Below, one piece after another: positions 41,822 through 48,168 of a stretch of DNA of 48,168 nucleotides (position 1 is the stretch's first letter; each line of letters begins with the position of its first letter). The translations under genes and the position numbers were made by a program. Origin of the DNA: Phycisphaerales bacterium (GTDB taxonomy: Bacteria > Planctomycetota > Phycisphaerae > Phycisphaerales > UBA1924); NCBI GenBank assembly GCA_020847175.1, contig JADLCM010000046.1, positions 1 through 48,168 of the forward strand. Reading direction: 5' to 3'. The notes beneath the pieces are model-generated. The model saw only the letters and a program-made list of their open reading frames with translations, had not been told where the DNA came from and searched no databases.

Positions 41822-41948
41822 GGAGACAGAGCGTAGGACGCTGGAGTTCCGAAGTCGGCGGGCCGGAAGGCATTGGTCCGAGTCCCTCCGGCGCCGCCGT
41901 TTCGACCCGTTCGAGTGCCTCTGTGCGTTGCAGGTTGACCGAGCCCGA

Positions 41949-41968
41949 GCCCAACCTGAAAGGTGGGC
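41949..41968. other. Hairpin downstream of rne
   Basis: GCCC-A-ACCT (41949-41957) pairs with AGGT-GGGC (41961-41968) around GAA with one bulged A, about 30 bp beyond the RNase E/G stop on the minus strand. No U tract follows, so termination here is only possible. Confidence 0.3.
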
Positions 41969-41998
41969 CGACCAAGCGCAAACTTCATGGCGCGTCGG

Positions 41999-44557
41999 TC
42001 AGGGTCGTTCCGGAGGGAGGCGTTTCTTGTCCGCCGGGCCAAGTTTGCGTCGGCTCGCGGCATACAGCGTGCGCACCGGCTTGAGTTCACCCGTCGATGC
42101 GGGCTTTGCTCCGCCCGGTCCGACTGCGCCCGCGGCATCTCCGGTGCCGGTTGGCCGGTTCGGCGGCGTGTGTGCCGGAGGGCTCGGGGACTTGGCGGGG
42201 CTGTCCGGGCCGGAGCGAGGGCGAGGTTCGGAGGGTCCGGTCGAGCCGGCTTCCGGTGCGTGGCCCTGGCCCCCTTCGGGAGCGCCGCCCCGCCCGCGTC
42301 CGCGGCCGCGCCTGCGTCGGCGTCTCCGTTTGCCGCCTTCGCCCGGAGCGCCGTCGGGCGCGCTTTCGGGAGCGCCACCCAGAGCGCCTTCGCGTGCATC
42401 CGCACGGCCATCGTCAGCGCCGAGGGACGAGTCATCGCCATCGTCGGCTTCGGCATGGTCGGGTGCTGCGGGGGCCGGGCCGGGGTCCTCTCCCGCCGGC
42501 ACGCCCGGAGACTGGCCATCGCCCTGCCCTTCGACGCCTCGTCCGCGTCCGCGCCGGCGACGGCGCCGACGCTTGCGGGGCCCGTCGGGCCCCGCCCCCG
42601 CAGCGCCCGGCGCGTCCGGAGAAGCCACGTCCGCGGGCTGAGGAGTGGGGCCCTCAACGTCAGGGCGTGCCGGCGGGGCGGGGGGAGCCGCGTGGGGCCG
42701 GCTCGACTTCGCCGGGCCGGCGGGCGCGGCATTGCCCTGCGCCGCGGGGTGCTGCGCTTCGCCTTCGCCTCGGCCCTTGCCCCGCCCGCGTCCGCCTCGG
42801 CGCCCGCGGCGCTTCTTGCGTCCGAGTCCATCCTCCGGCGTGATCGCCTGCGCGGGGTCTTCTTCAGTACCCTCGCCCGGAAGGGGCGGCTCAGACTCGA
42901 CTTCATCCGCCTCGGCCTCGGGCTCCGGCTCGGCGGTGGGCGCGAGCGGCTCCTCGTCGAGGTCGAGGTCGCCGGGATCGAACTCCCAGGGCGTGAGCCT
43001 GGGCTCGGTGTTGAGGGGCGGCAGGCGGTCGATCTCGATGTCGGCGCCGGCGGCGTCGTACGCCGCGTGGCTGATCTGGTCTACCGGGATCGACTCGCTG
43101 ATGCGGACCTCGACCGTCTTTCCGGTGGCGCGTTCGATGCGTCCGAGCATCTTGCGCCGGCCCGAGAGCAAGGCCCCGGCGACGCGTGGGCTGACGACCA
43201 TCTCGACCTTGGCGATCTGGTCGTAGGCGAGCAGGTACGAGAGCTCGCGCAGGCCGTCGCTGGCGACGCTGATGGGCTTCTGGAGCAGCCCGCGTCCGCG
43301 GCAGGTGTGGCACTCGACGAAGTGCTGGCGCTCGTGGCTGCCCCGCATGCGCTGGCGGGTCATTTCCAGGATGCCGAACTCGCTGATGGCGAGTGTGGTG
43401 CTCCGGGCCCGGTCGCGCTTCAGACGGTCTTTGAAGCGCTGCTCGATCTCGCGGCGCTTGCGCGGGTCGCGCATGTCGATGAGGTCGTTGATGATGATCC
43501 CGCCGAGATCGCGCAGGCGCAGTTGGCGGCAGATCTCGTCCACGGCCTCGAGGTTGGTGCGGTAGGCGTTGGTCTCGGCATCGCGGGCCCCGCGGGCGCG
43601 CCCGGAGTTCACGTCGATGGCGACCAGCGCCTCGGTCTCGTCGATCACCAGGCGCCCGCCGCTGGGCAGGGGCACCTCGCGGGCGTGCATCATGAGAACC
43701 TGCGGCTCGATGCCGTAGGCATGGAAGAGGGGCTGGCGTCCCTCGTACGCCATGAGTTTGGCCTGGGCCCGCGGCGAGACAATCTTCATGAACCGGGCGG
43801 CCCGCTTCAGCGCCGTGGGGTGATCGATGACGATCTGGCCCATGTCGTTGGTGAGGAGGTCGCGGATGACCCGCACCAGCAGGTCGCTCTCGGAGTAGAG
43901 CAGGCGGGGCTTGTCCCCGCCCTTGCGGCGCTTCACCATGTCCTTCCACAGGCGCTGGAGGTAGGCGAGGTCGCGCTTGAGTTCGGTCTTGTTGCGGTCC
44001 AGCCCCGCGGTGCGCAGGATGAACCCGAAGCCCTCGGGCAGCTCGAGCTGGTCAAGAATCTCGCGCATCCGGCGGCGCAGTTCCTCATCCTCGACCTTCC
44101 GGCTCACCCCCACGCGGTCCATGTGGGGCATCATCACCATGTAGCGCCCGGGGATGCTCAGGTAGCTCGTCAACGTGGGGCCCTTGGTGCCCACGCCCTC
44201 CTTGAGCACCTGCACCGTCACCTCGTCGCCCCGCCGGAAGCACTCCTGGATGGGCGGGCGCTCGCGCCGGGGCGTCTTCTTGCCCACCCGCTCGGTGGTT
44301 TCGTCGCCTTCGCCCGGGAAGTACATGGGGTGAATGTCGGAGACGTGCAGAAAGCCGTTCTCGCCGATCCCGAAGTCCACGAACGCCGCCTGGATCGCGG
44401 GCTCGACGTTCATCACTCGTCCGACATAGATGTTGTTGACGCGGCTGGCGTTCTCCGTGCTCTCGGCGTAGTACTCCTCCAGCTTGCCGTCCTCGACAAT
44501 CGCCACGCGGCACTCATCGCCGGGGGCGTAGTTGATCAGCATCTTCGTTTCAGGCAT
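41999..44557 (-). CDS. Ribonuclease E/G with long RG-rich tail
   Basis: An 852-residue RNase E/G family endonuclease for mRNA decay and RNA processing. The catalytic half has an S1 domain (~35-135, with a ~30-residue charged insert at 78-106), the 5' sensor/RNase H-like region, catalytic Asp315 (VAIDVNSGRARG) and Asp358 (IIINDLIDM), and the zinc-link CHTC (Cys416, Cys419). Beyond ~515 the protein is disordered and acidic/Pro-rich with three Arg/Gly blocks (KKRRGRRGGRGRGKGRG; RKRRRRRRRGRGRG; KRRRRRRRGRGRGRGG), probably RNA-binding and partner-binding like the RNase E tail. ATG 44557 has GAGG 5 nt upstream. Confidence 0.92.
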   Translation of the reverse strand: MPETKMLINYAPGDECRVAIVEDGKLEEYYAESTENASRVNNIYVGRVMNVEPAIQAAFVDFGIGENGFLHVSDIHPMYFPGEGDETTERVGKKTPRRERPPIQECFRRGDEVTVQVLKEGVGTKGPTLTSYLSIPGRYMVMMPHMDRVGVSRKVEDEELRRRMREILDQLELPEGFGFILRTAGLDRNKTELKRDLAYLQRLWKDMVKRRKGGDKPRLLYSESDLLVRVIRDLLTNDMGQIVIDHPTALKRAARFMKIVSPRAQAKLMAYEGRQPLFHAYGIEPQVLMMHAREVPLPSGGRLVIDETEALVAIDVNSGRARGARDAETNAYRTNLEAVDEICRQLRLRDLGGIIINDLIDMRDPRKRREIEQRFKDRLKRDRARSTTLAISEFGILEMTRQRMRGSHERQHFVECHTCRGRGLLQKPISVASDGLRELSYLLAYDQIAKVEMVVSPRVAGALLSGRRKMLGRIERATGKTVEVRISESIPVDQISHAAYDAAGADIEIDRLPPLNTEPRLTPWEFDPGDLDLDEEPLAPTAEPEPEAEADEVESEPPLPGEGTEEDPAQAITPEDGLGRKKRRGRRGGRGRGKGRGEGEAQHPAAQGNAAPAGPAKSSRPHAAPPAPPARPDVEGPTPQPADVASPDAPGAAGAGPDGPRKRRRRRRRGRGRGVEGQGDGQSPGVPAGEDPGPAPAAPDHAEADDGDDSSLGADDGRADAREGALGGAPESAPDGAPGEGGKRRRRRRRGRGRGRGGAPEGGQGHAPEAGSTGPSEPRPRSGPDSPAKSPSPPAHTPPNRPTGTGDAAGAVGPGGAKPASTGELKPVRTLYAASRRKLGPADKKRLPPERP

Positions 44558-44912
44558 TGTTTCCTCGCATCTTTGCGCTGGTGCGGCCGGCGGCCATCGG
44601 GCCTGCGCGGGGCATCACCCCTCGCCGCGTGCGGCGTGCGCCCTGGCACCTTCGCTCCGAACGTCCTCGCCCCGGGCCGGAGGGCCCTGCCCCGCCCCGA
44701 AGGGCGCCGGCGTGTGTCGTGCGCCTGTGGGGCGGGCGACTGTGCCCGCAAGCCCCGGCGCGCGGTTCGCCCGGGCCCGGCCCGTGCGTCCCCGTTCCAC
44801 CCGCGTCCGGCCGGCCCCCGGGACCTGCCCGACGCGTCGCGAGGCGTGACTCCTCGCGGGCGAGTTCGTTCGGCGCGTCGGCCCGAAGGCGCGCGCCGTA
44901 TGTTGTTCGCCC
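44558..44912. other. Intergenic region with no gene seen
   Basis: 355 bp between enzyme I and the RNase E/G gene, both on the minus strand. Open frames are Arg/Pro/Gly-rich without supported starts. In other bacteria the RNase E leader is autoregulatory; no specific structure could be assigned here. Confidence 0.5.
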
Positions 44913-46676
44913 TCAGGGGCCGCCGGAACGCCCGGCAAGCCCTTCAGGCACGATCTTGCGGGCCCGGTCACGCAGGAACGCGGAGACCTGACCCGGAGAA
45001 TCGAACACGAGCGCCTTCTTGGCGATCCGTTCGCATTCGGTGAGAGAGACGGCCCGGATCATCCTCTTCAGGGTCGGGATGGCCGAAGACGTCACGGACA
45101 ATGTACGCAGCCCGAGGCCCATGAGCAACAGCGCGAACTCCGGGTCTGCGGCGCTCTCGCCGCACACCGAGACCGGGCGGGACTGGCGTCTGCCGGCCTT
45201 GATGACCTCGCGGATGAGCCGGATGACGGCGGGGTGGGCCGGGTCAAACATCGGCGCGACCTGTTCATTGGTTCGGTCCACGGCGAGGGTGTATTGAACG
45301 AGGTCGTTGGTTCCGATGGAGAAAAAGTCGGCCTCACGCGCAAAAACATCCGCCATGACCGCGGCGCTGGGCACCTCGACCATCATGCCGATGGCCAAGC
45401 CGGCATCGTACGCAACCCCTTCTTCGGCAAGGTCTTCCATCACCTCGCGCACGTACAGCCGCGCCTGGCGGAACTCGCCGAGGCTGGTGATGAGGGGGAA
45501 CATCATCTTCACCGGGCCCAGGGCGCTCACCCGCAGAATCGCACGCAGCTGCGTGCGGAACATCGCGGGTGACTTGAAACAGTAGCGGATCGAACGGTTC
45601 CCCAGAAACGGGTTGCGCTCCGGCGTCTCGGCGCGTTCCTGCGTGTATTTGTCCGCGCCGAGGTCCACCGTGCGGATGGTGAGAGGCCGGCCTTCAAGAC
45701 CGGCGAGGGCCGCCCGGTACGCCTCGAAGTGGTCCGTCTCGGTGGGCTCGGTGTCGCTGGTCAGGTAGAGAAACTCCGTGCGGTAGAGCCCGACGCCCTG
45801 CCCGCCTGCACGCACCACGTCGGACGCTTCGTCAGGAAACTCGATGTTTCCGAGGAGTTCGATGGGCACGCCATCGGAAGTGCGGGCCTCGAGCCCGGCC
45901 AGTTCGTCGAGGGAGAGGTGGAAGGTGCGCCGCTGCTCCTCGTACCTCGCGTAGTCATCCAGCGTGATCTGGTCGGGGTCAAAAATCACCCGTCCCCGGT
46001 CGCCGTCGATGATGACGCTCTGCGCCCCGGCGGCGGTCTGGGTGGTCCAGCGGCACCCGACGACCGCGGGGATGCCCAGCGCCTTGGCGACGATCGCGGT
46101 GTGGCTCGTTCTCCCCCCTAAATCGGTGGCAAACCCGAGCACTTTGCCCCGGTCCAAGGCCACGGTCTGCGAGGGGGTGAGGTCGCGGGCGATGACCAAC
46201 GAGCCTTCGGCGACCTGCGCGACGCTCTGGCGGCGTTGCCCCGTGAGGCGTCCGACGACGCGATCGGAGAGGTCGCGGATGTCGTCGGCCTTGGTGGTGA
46301 AGGAACTTTCCTTCATGCTCATGAAGCGGTCGTACCAGGTCTGGAAGACCTCCGCCGCCGCCGCGTCGGCCCCGATGAGTTGTTCGCGGATGCGGTCGTG
46401 CACGGCCTGCACGAGGTTGCGTTTGTCCTGGAGCACGCCGATGTGGAAGAGGAAAATCTTGGCCGGGTCATCGCCCACGTGGGCCTGGGCGGTCTTGAAG
46501 ACCCGGTTGAGTTCTTCGATGGACTCGATGCGGGCCTTCTCAAAGCGGGCGATTTCGTGTTCGACCTGTCCGGGCGCGATGGGCTTGCGCCGGGCCTTGG
46601 CCCGGGAATAGTCGAGCACCGCGATGCGCCCGATTGCCACCCCCGGCGAGACTGGAATGCCCTCAAGAACGTCCAT
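44913..46676 (-). CDS. ptsI: PTS enzyme I (phosphoenolpyruvate-protein phosphotransferase)
   Basis: A 587-residue enzyme I that moves phosphate from PEP to HPr. Order: N-terminal domain (GIPVSPGVAIGRI), phosphohistidine domain with His192 (TDLGGRTSHTAIVAKALGIP), and PEP-binding barrel (GVGLYRTEFLYL, RTVDLGADK, NPFLGNRSIRYC, FFSIGTNDLVQYTLAVDR, SVCGESAADPEFA with the catalytic Cys). There is no N-terminal GAF domain, so it is PtsI-like rather than PtsP-like. ATG 46676 has AAGGGG upstream. Partners HPr and PtsN lie 15 kb away. Confidence 0.94.
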   Translation of the reverse strand: MDVLEGIPVSPGVAIGRIAVLDYSRAKARRKPIAPGQVEHEIARFEKARIESIEELNRVFKTAQAHVGDDPAKIFLFHIGVLQDKRNLVQAVHDRIREQLIGADAAAAEVFQTWYDRFMSMKESSFTTKADDIRDLSDRVVGRLTGQRRQSVAQVAEGSLVIARDLTPSQTVALDRGKVLGFATDLGGRTSHTAIVAKALGIPAVVGCRWTTQTAAGAQSVIIDGDRGRVIFDPDQITLDDYARYEEQRRTFHLSLDELAGLEARTSDGVPIELLGNIEFPDEASDVVRAGGQGVGLYRTEFLYLTSDTEPTETDHFEAYRAALAGLEGRPLTIRTVDLGADKYTQERAETPERNPFLGNRSIRYCFKSPAMFRTQLRAILRVSALGPVKMMFPLITSLGEFRQARLYVREVMEDLAEEGVAYDAGLAIGMMVEVPSAAVMADVFAREADFFSIGTNDLVQYTLAVDRTNEQVAPMFDPAHPAVIRLIREVIKAGRRQSRPVSVCGESAADPEFALLLMGLGLRTLSVTSSAIPTLKRMIRAVSLTECERIAKKALVFDSPGQVSAFLRDRARKIVPEGLAGRSGGP

Positions 46677-46794
46677 CAAACCCCTTCCGAGATCAGCGCG
46701 GCCAGTGTAGGGTTTGGACGCGGCTCAGGTATGCTTGAGTGGGTGGCACCGGGGCCGGCGCGGACCGTGAACCGGGCCTGAAGGGAGGCCGGCC

Positions 46795-47667
46795 ATGCGT
46801 CGGATGATGTGCGCGCTGCTTGGGCTCGCGGTCTGTTGCCCCTGGGCGGGCGCCCAGGGCGACCCACGCGCGCCGGGCTCGCGCCCGGGGGTGCCGGTGC
46901 GCGCGCCTTCGCCGCCGCTGGCAGAGACCACCTTCCGCGTGCTTGTCTTCACGCGCACCATGAACTTCCGGCACGACTCGATCCAAGCCGGGGTCGAAGC
47001 GCTTTCGGTCATGGGCACCAACCAGGGGTTCAGCGTGGACTGGACCGAGGACCCGGGCCGATTCACCCCGGAACACCTGGCCGAGTTCGGCGTCGTGGTT
47101 TTCCTCAATACCACGGGCGACGTGCTGGGGCCTGAGCAGGAGGCGGCCTTCGAGGCGTACATCCGGGGAGGGGGCGGGTATGTGGGCGTGCACGCCGCGA
47201 GCGACACCGAGTACGAATGGCCTTTCTACAAAGAGCTTGTCGGGGCGTACTTCAAGTCTCACCCGGCGGTTCAGCAGGCCGAGGTGGAGTTCTCCGAGAG
47301 ACATGGCGCGGAACTCGGCTGGAGTGGAGCATGGACGCACGTGGATGAGTGGTACGACTTCACTTCTGTGCCGGGCGAGGAGTTTGAGGTGCTCGCCAGC
47401 CTCGACCCGTCGTCGTACGAAGGCTCAACCATGAGTGGCCCGCACCCGATCGCCTGGCGACGGGAGATCGACAAGGGCCGGGCGGCTTACACCGCAATGG
47501 GGCATGTGCCCAGGGCGTTCTCTGAGCCGCTGTTCACGAAGCACCTGGGGAGCCTGATTACGTGGGCAAAGGGGACGCCGATCCCCGCAGAACCCCAGGG
47601 GCGGCAGGGCGTTGGCGCGGGCGAGCCCGCCTTCGCCTCCGGCGCGATGACCGCGATGCAGCCGTGA
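46795..47667 (+). CDS. Secreted ThuA-like protein
   Basis: A 290-residue protein with signal peptide (MRRMMCALLGLAVCCPWAGA) and a ThuA/glutamine-amidotransferase-like domain (FRVLVFTRTMNFRHDSIQAG, FGVVVFLNTTGDVLGPEQEA, YIRGGGGYVGVHAASDTEYE, HPIAWRREIDKGRAAYTAMG). Such domains are frequent in planctomycete secreted proteins for sugar or glycan handling; the substrate is unknown. ATG 46795 has GGGAGG 6 nt upstream. The last ~30 residues are low-complexity. It is divergent from ptsI. Confidence 0.88.
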   Translation: MRRMMCALLGLAVCCPWAGAQGDPRAPGSRPGVPVRAPSPPLAETTFRVLVFTRTMNFRHDSIQAGVEALSVMGTNQGFSVDWTEDPGRFTPEHLAEFGVVVFLNTTGDVLGPEQEAAFEAYIRGGGGYVGVHAASDTEYEWPFYKELVGAYFKSHPAVQQAEVEFSERHGAELGWSGAWTHVDEWYDFTSVPGEEFEVLASLDPSSYEGSTMSGPHPIAWRREIDKGRAAYTAMGHVPRAFSEPLFTKHLGSLITWAKGTPIPAEPQGRQGVGAGEPAFASGAMTAMQP

Positions 47668-47865
47668 TCGGCAAGCCGAGCCGCGATTCGTTCGATTGGC
47701 TTCGCGGTGGCGGGGCGACGCCAGGCGGTTGGGTCTCGGCTTGGGCAAGGAGGGCGCTGGAGGAGGTCAGAGTTCCCCTCGCCGCAGAGGGCGCTATCAT
47801 CCGCCCCCGGGGCACTTGGGCTCGGGGCGCGCAGGCGGCTTCGGCCATCTGGGCGTGACAGACGA

Positions 47866-47939
47866 GGGCGATTGGCGCAGCTGGCTAGCGCGCGACAATG
47901 ACACTGTCGAGGTCACTGGTTCGAGTCCAGTATCGCCCA
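47866..47939 (+). tRNA. tRNA-Val(GAC)
   Basis: A 74-nt cloverleaf: acceptor GGGCGAT/ATCGCCC, D arm GCGC/GCGC, anticodon stem CGACA/TGTCG with loop ATGACAC giving anticodon GAC, T arm ACTGG-TTCGAGT-CCAGT, discriminator A. CCA is not encoded. Confidence 0.94.
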
Positions 47940-48110
47940 CTTTTCCGCGTTCAAACGGGTCGCGATCGACAGCCCGTCCGTCCGAGGCCACAGGTGCTTG
48001 GGAGGGCGTTTGAATGTGCGCTCGTGCGGATTGTGAATACGGAGACCTCTGAGCAACCGTGCGATTGTGCCGCGTGTTTCGGCGTGAGCGCGTGATGTCG
48101 GCCTTTCGAT

Positions 48111-48139
48111 CATCGGGGCAGGGTGTTTCCGCCCCGATG
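48111..48139. other. Hairpin with 9-bp perfect stem
   Basis: CATCGGGGC (48111-48119) pairs with GCCCCGATG (48131-48139) around an 11-nt loop. There is no T run on either side, so it is not a clear intrinsic terminator; it may be a regulatory or processing structure of a gene beyond the right edge. No gene is seen between the tRNA and the window end. Confidence 0.4.
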
Positions 48140-48168
48140 CCCGGCGGGCTACGCGGCGTTCGTCAGGC

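Noticed and set aside
41870..41900. Segment resembling a tRNA 3' end (GGTCCGAGTCCC... GGCGCC) next to tRNA-Val
   Set aside because: The T stem does not pair (three of five pairs fail) and no 5' half is present upstream. At most a decayed remnant; not annotated.
41963..45043. Very long plus-strand open frame (about 1,026 codons) antisense to the RNase E/G gene
   Set aside because: It is Arg/Ala/Gly/Pro-rich with no domain or SD; the minus strand encodes an intact RNase E/G with all catalytic motifs. Long antisense frames are expected in such GC-rich DNA.
47913..48113. Minus-strand ORF ending in WAILDSNQ near tRNA-Val
   Set aside because: It reads through the complement of the tRNA 3' end, a well-known source of spurious small ORFs.

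Overview
The window is very GC-rich and reads as a chromosome segment of a planctomycete, most likely class Phycisphaerae. Pointers are the DUF1580 protein beside a planctomycete-type tyrosine integrase, a secreted protein ending in the PAPG...RRRR sorting-signal variant, a subtilase with a Cys-bounded dockerin-like tail, and many small lipoproteins and membrane proteins of unassigned planctomycetal type. No rRNA, CRISPR array or IS transposase is visible.

Layout. (1) 1-4267 looks like the right end of an integrative element: a DUF1580 HTH protein with a coupled downstream ORF, a DUF4209 protein carrying an RNxxxHG motif, and a tyrosine integrase next to the 3' end of tRNA-Asp. The other end lies left of the window. 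(2) 4684-11393 (minus) holds a HEAT-repeat lipoprotein, lnt, accD, a degenerate histidine phosphatase, rpe and a DUF3299 protein. (3) 11519-16439 (plus) is a tightly overlapping operon: thiS, cinA, a PfkB kinase, an ALDH7-type dehydrogenase and rpiA. (4) 16525-23099 (minus) holds a secreted subtilase, two envelope proteins, mnmE and an unassigned protein. (5) 23154-27776 (plus) is a TroABCD/YtgABCD-type metal ABC transporter in which both permeases carry a cytoplasmic DtxR-like tail. (6) 27792-31284 (minus) holds a lipase-like hydrolase, ptsH, ptsN, hpf, a DUF502 protein and tRNA-Ile. (7) 31363-41524 is mixed: lipoproteins, a Lon-N-domain protein, a persulfide-dioxygenase/rhodanese fusion, a UAP1-like uridylyltransferase, an isolated atpC and a PEP-CTERM-like protein. 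(8) 41748-47939 holds tRNA-Val(TAC), an RNase E/G with a long RG-rich tail, PTS enzyme I, a ThuA protein and tRNA-Val(GAC).

How the genes work together. Enzyme I, HPr and PtsN would form a regulatory nitrogen-type PTS; no sugar permease is present. lnt can finish the many lipoproteins encoded here. The metal transporter seems to carry its own regulator: a perfect 16-bp palindrome covers its -10 box, predicted +1 and ATG.

Three cross-cutting signals stand out. First, a set of genes has no Shine-Dalgarno sequence but a -10-like hexamer ending 5-6 nt before the start codon, which suggests leaderless transcripts. Second, a dispersed hairpin repeat with a CGGAG-type loop and a GGTACCCGG-like tail occurs at five loci and once inside lnt. 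Third, there is the metal-transporter operator. All assignments come from reading the sequence; no database search was run.
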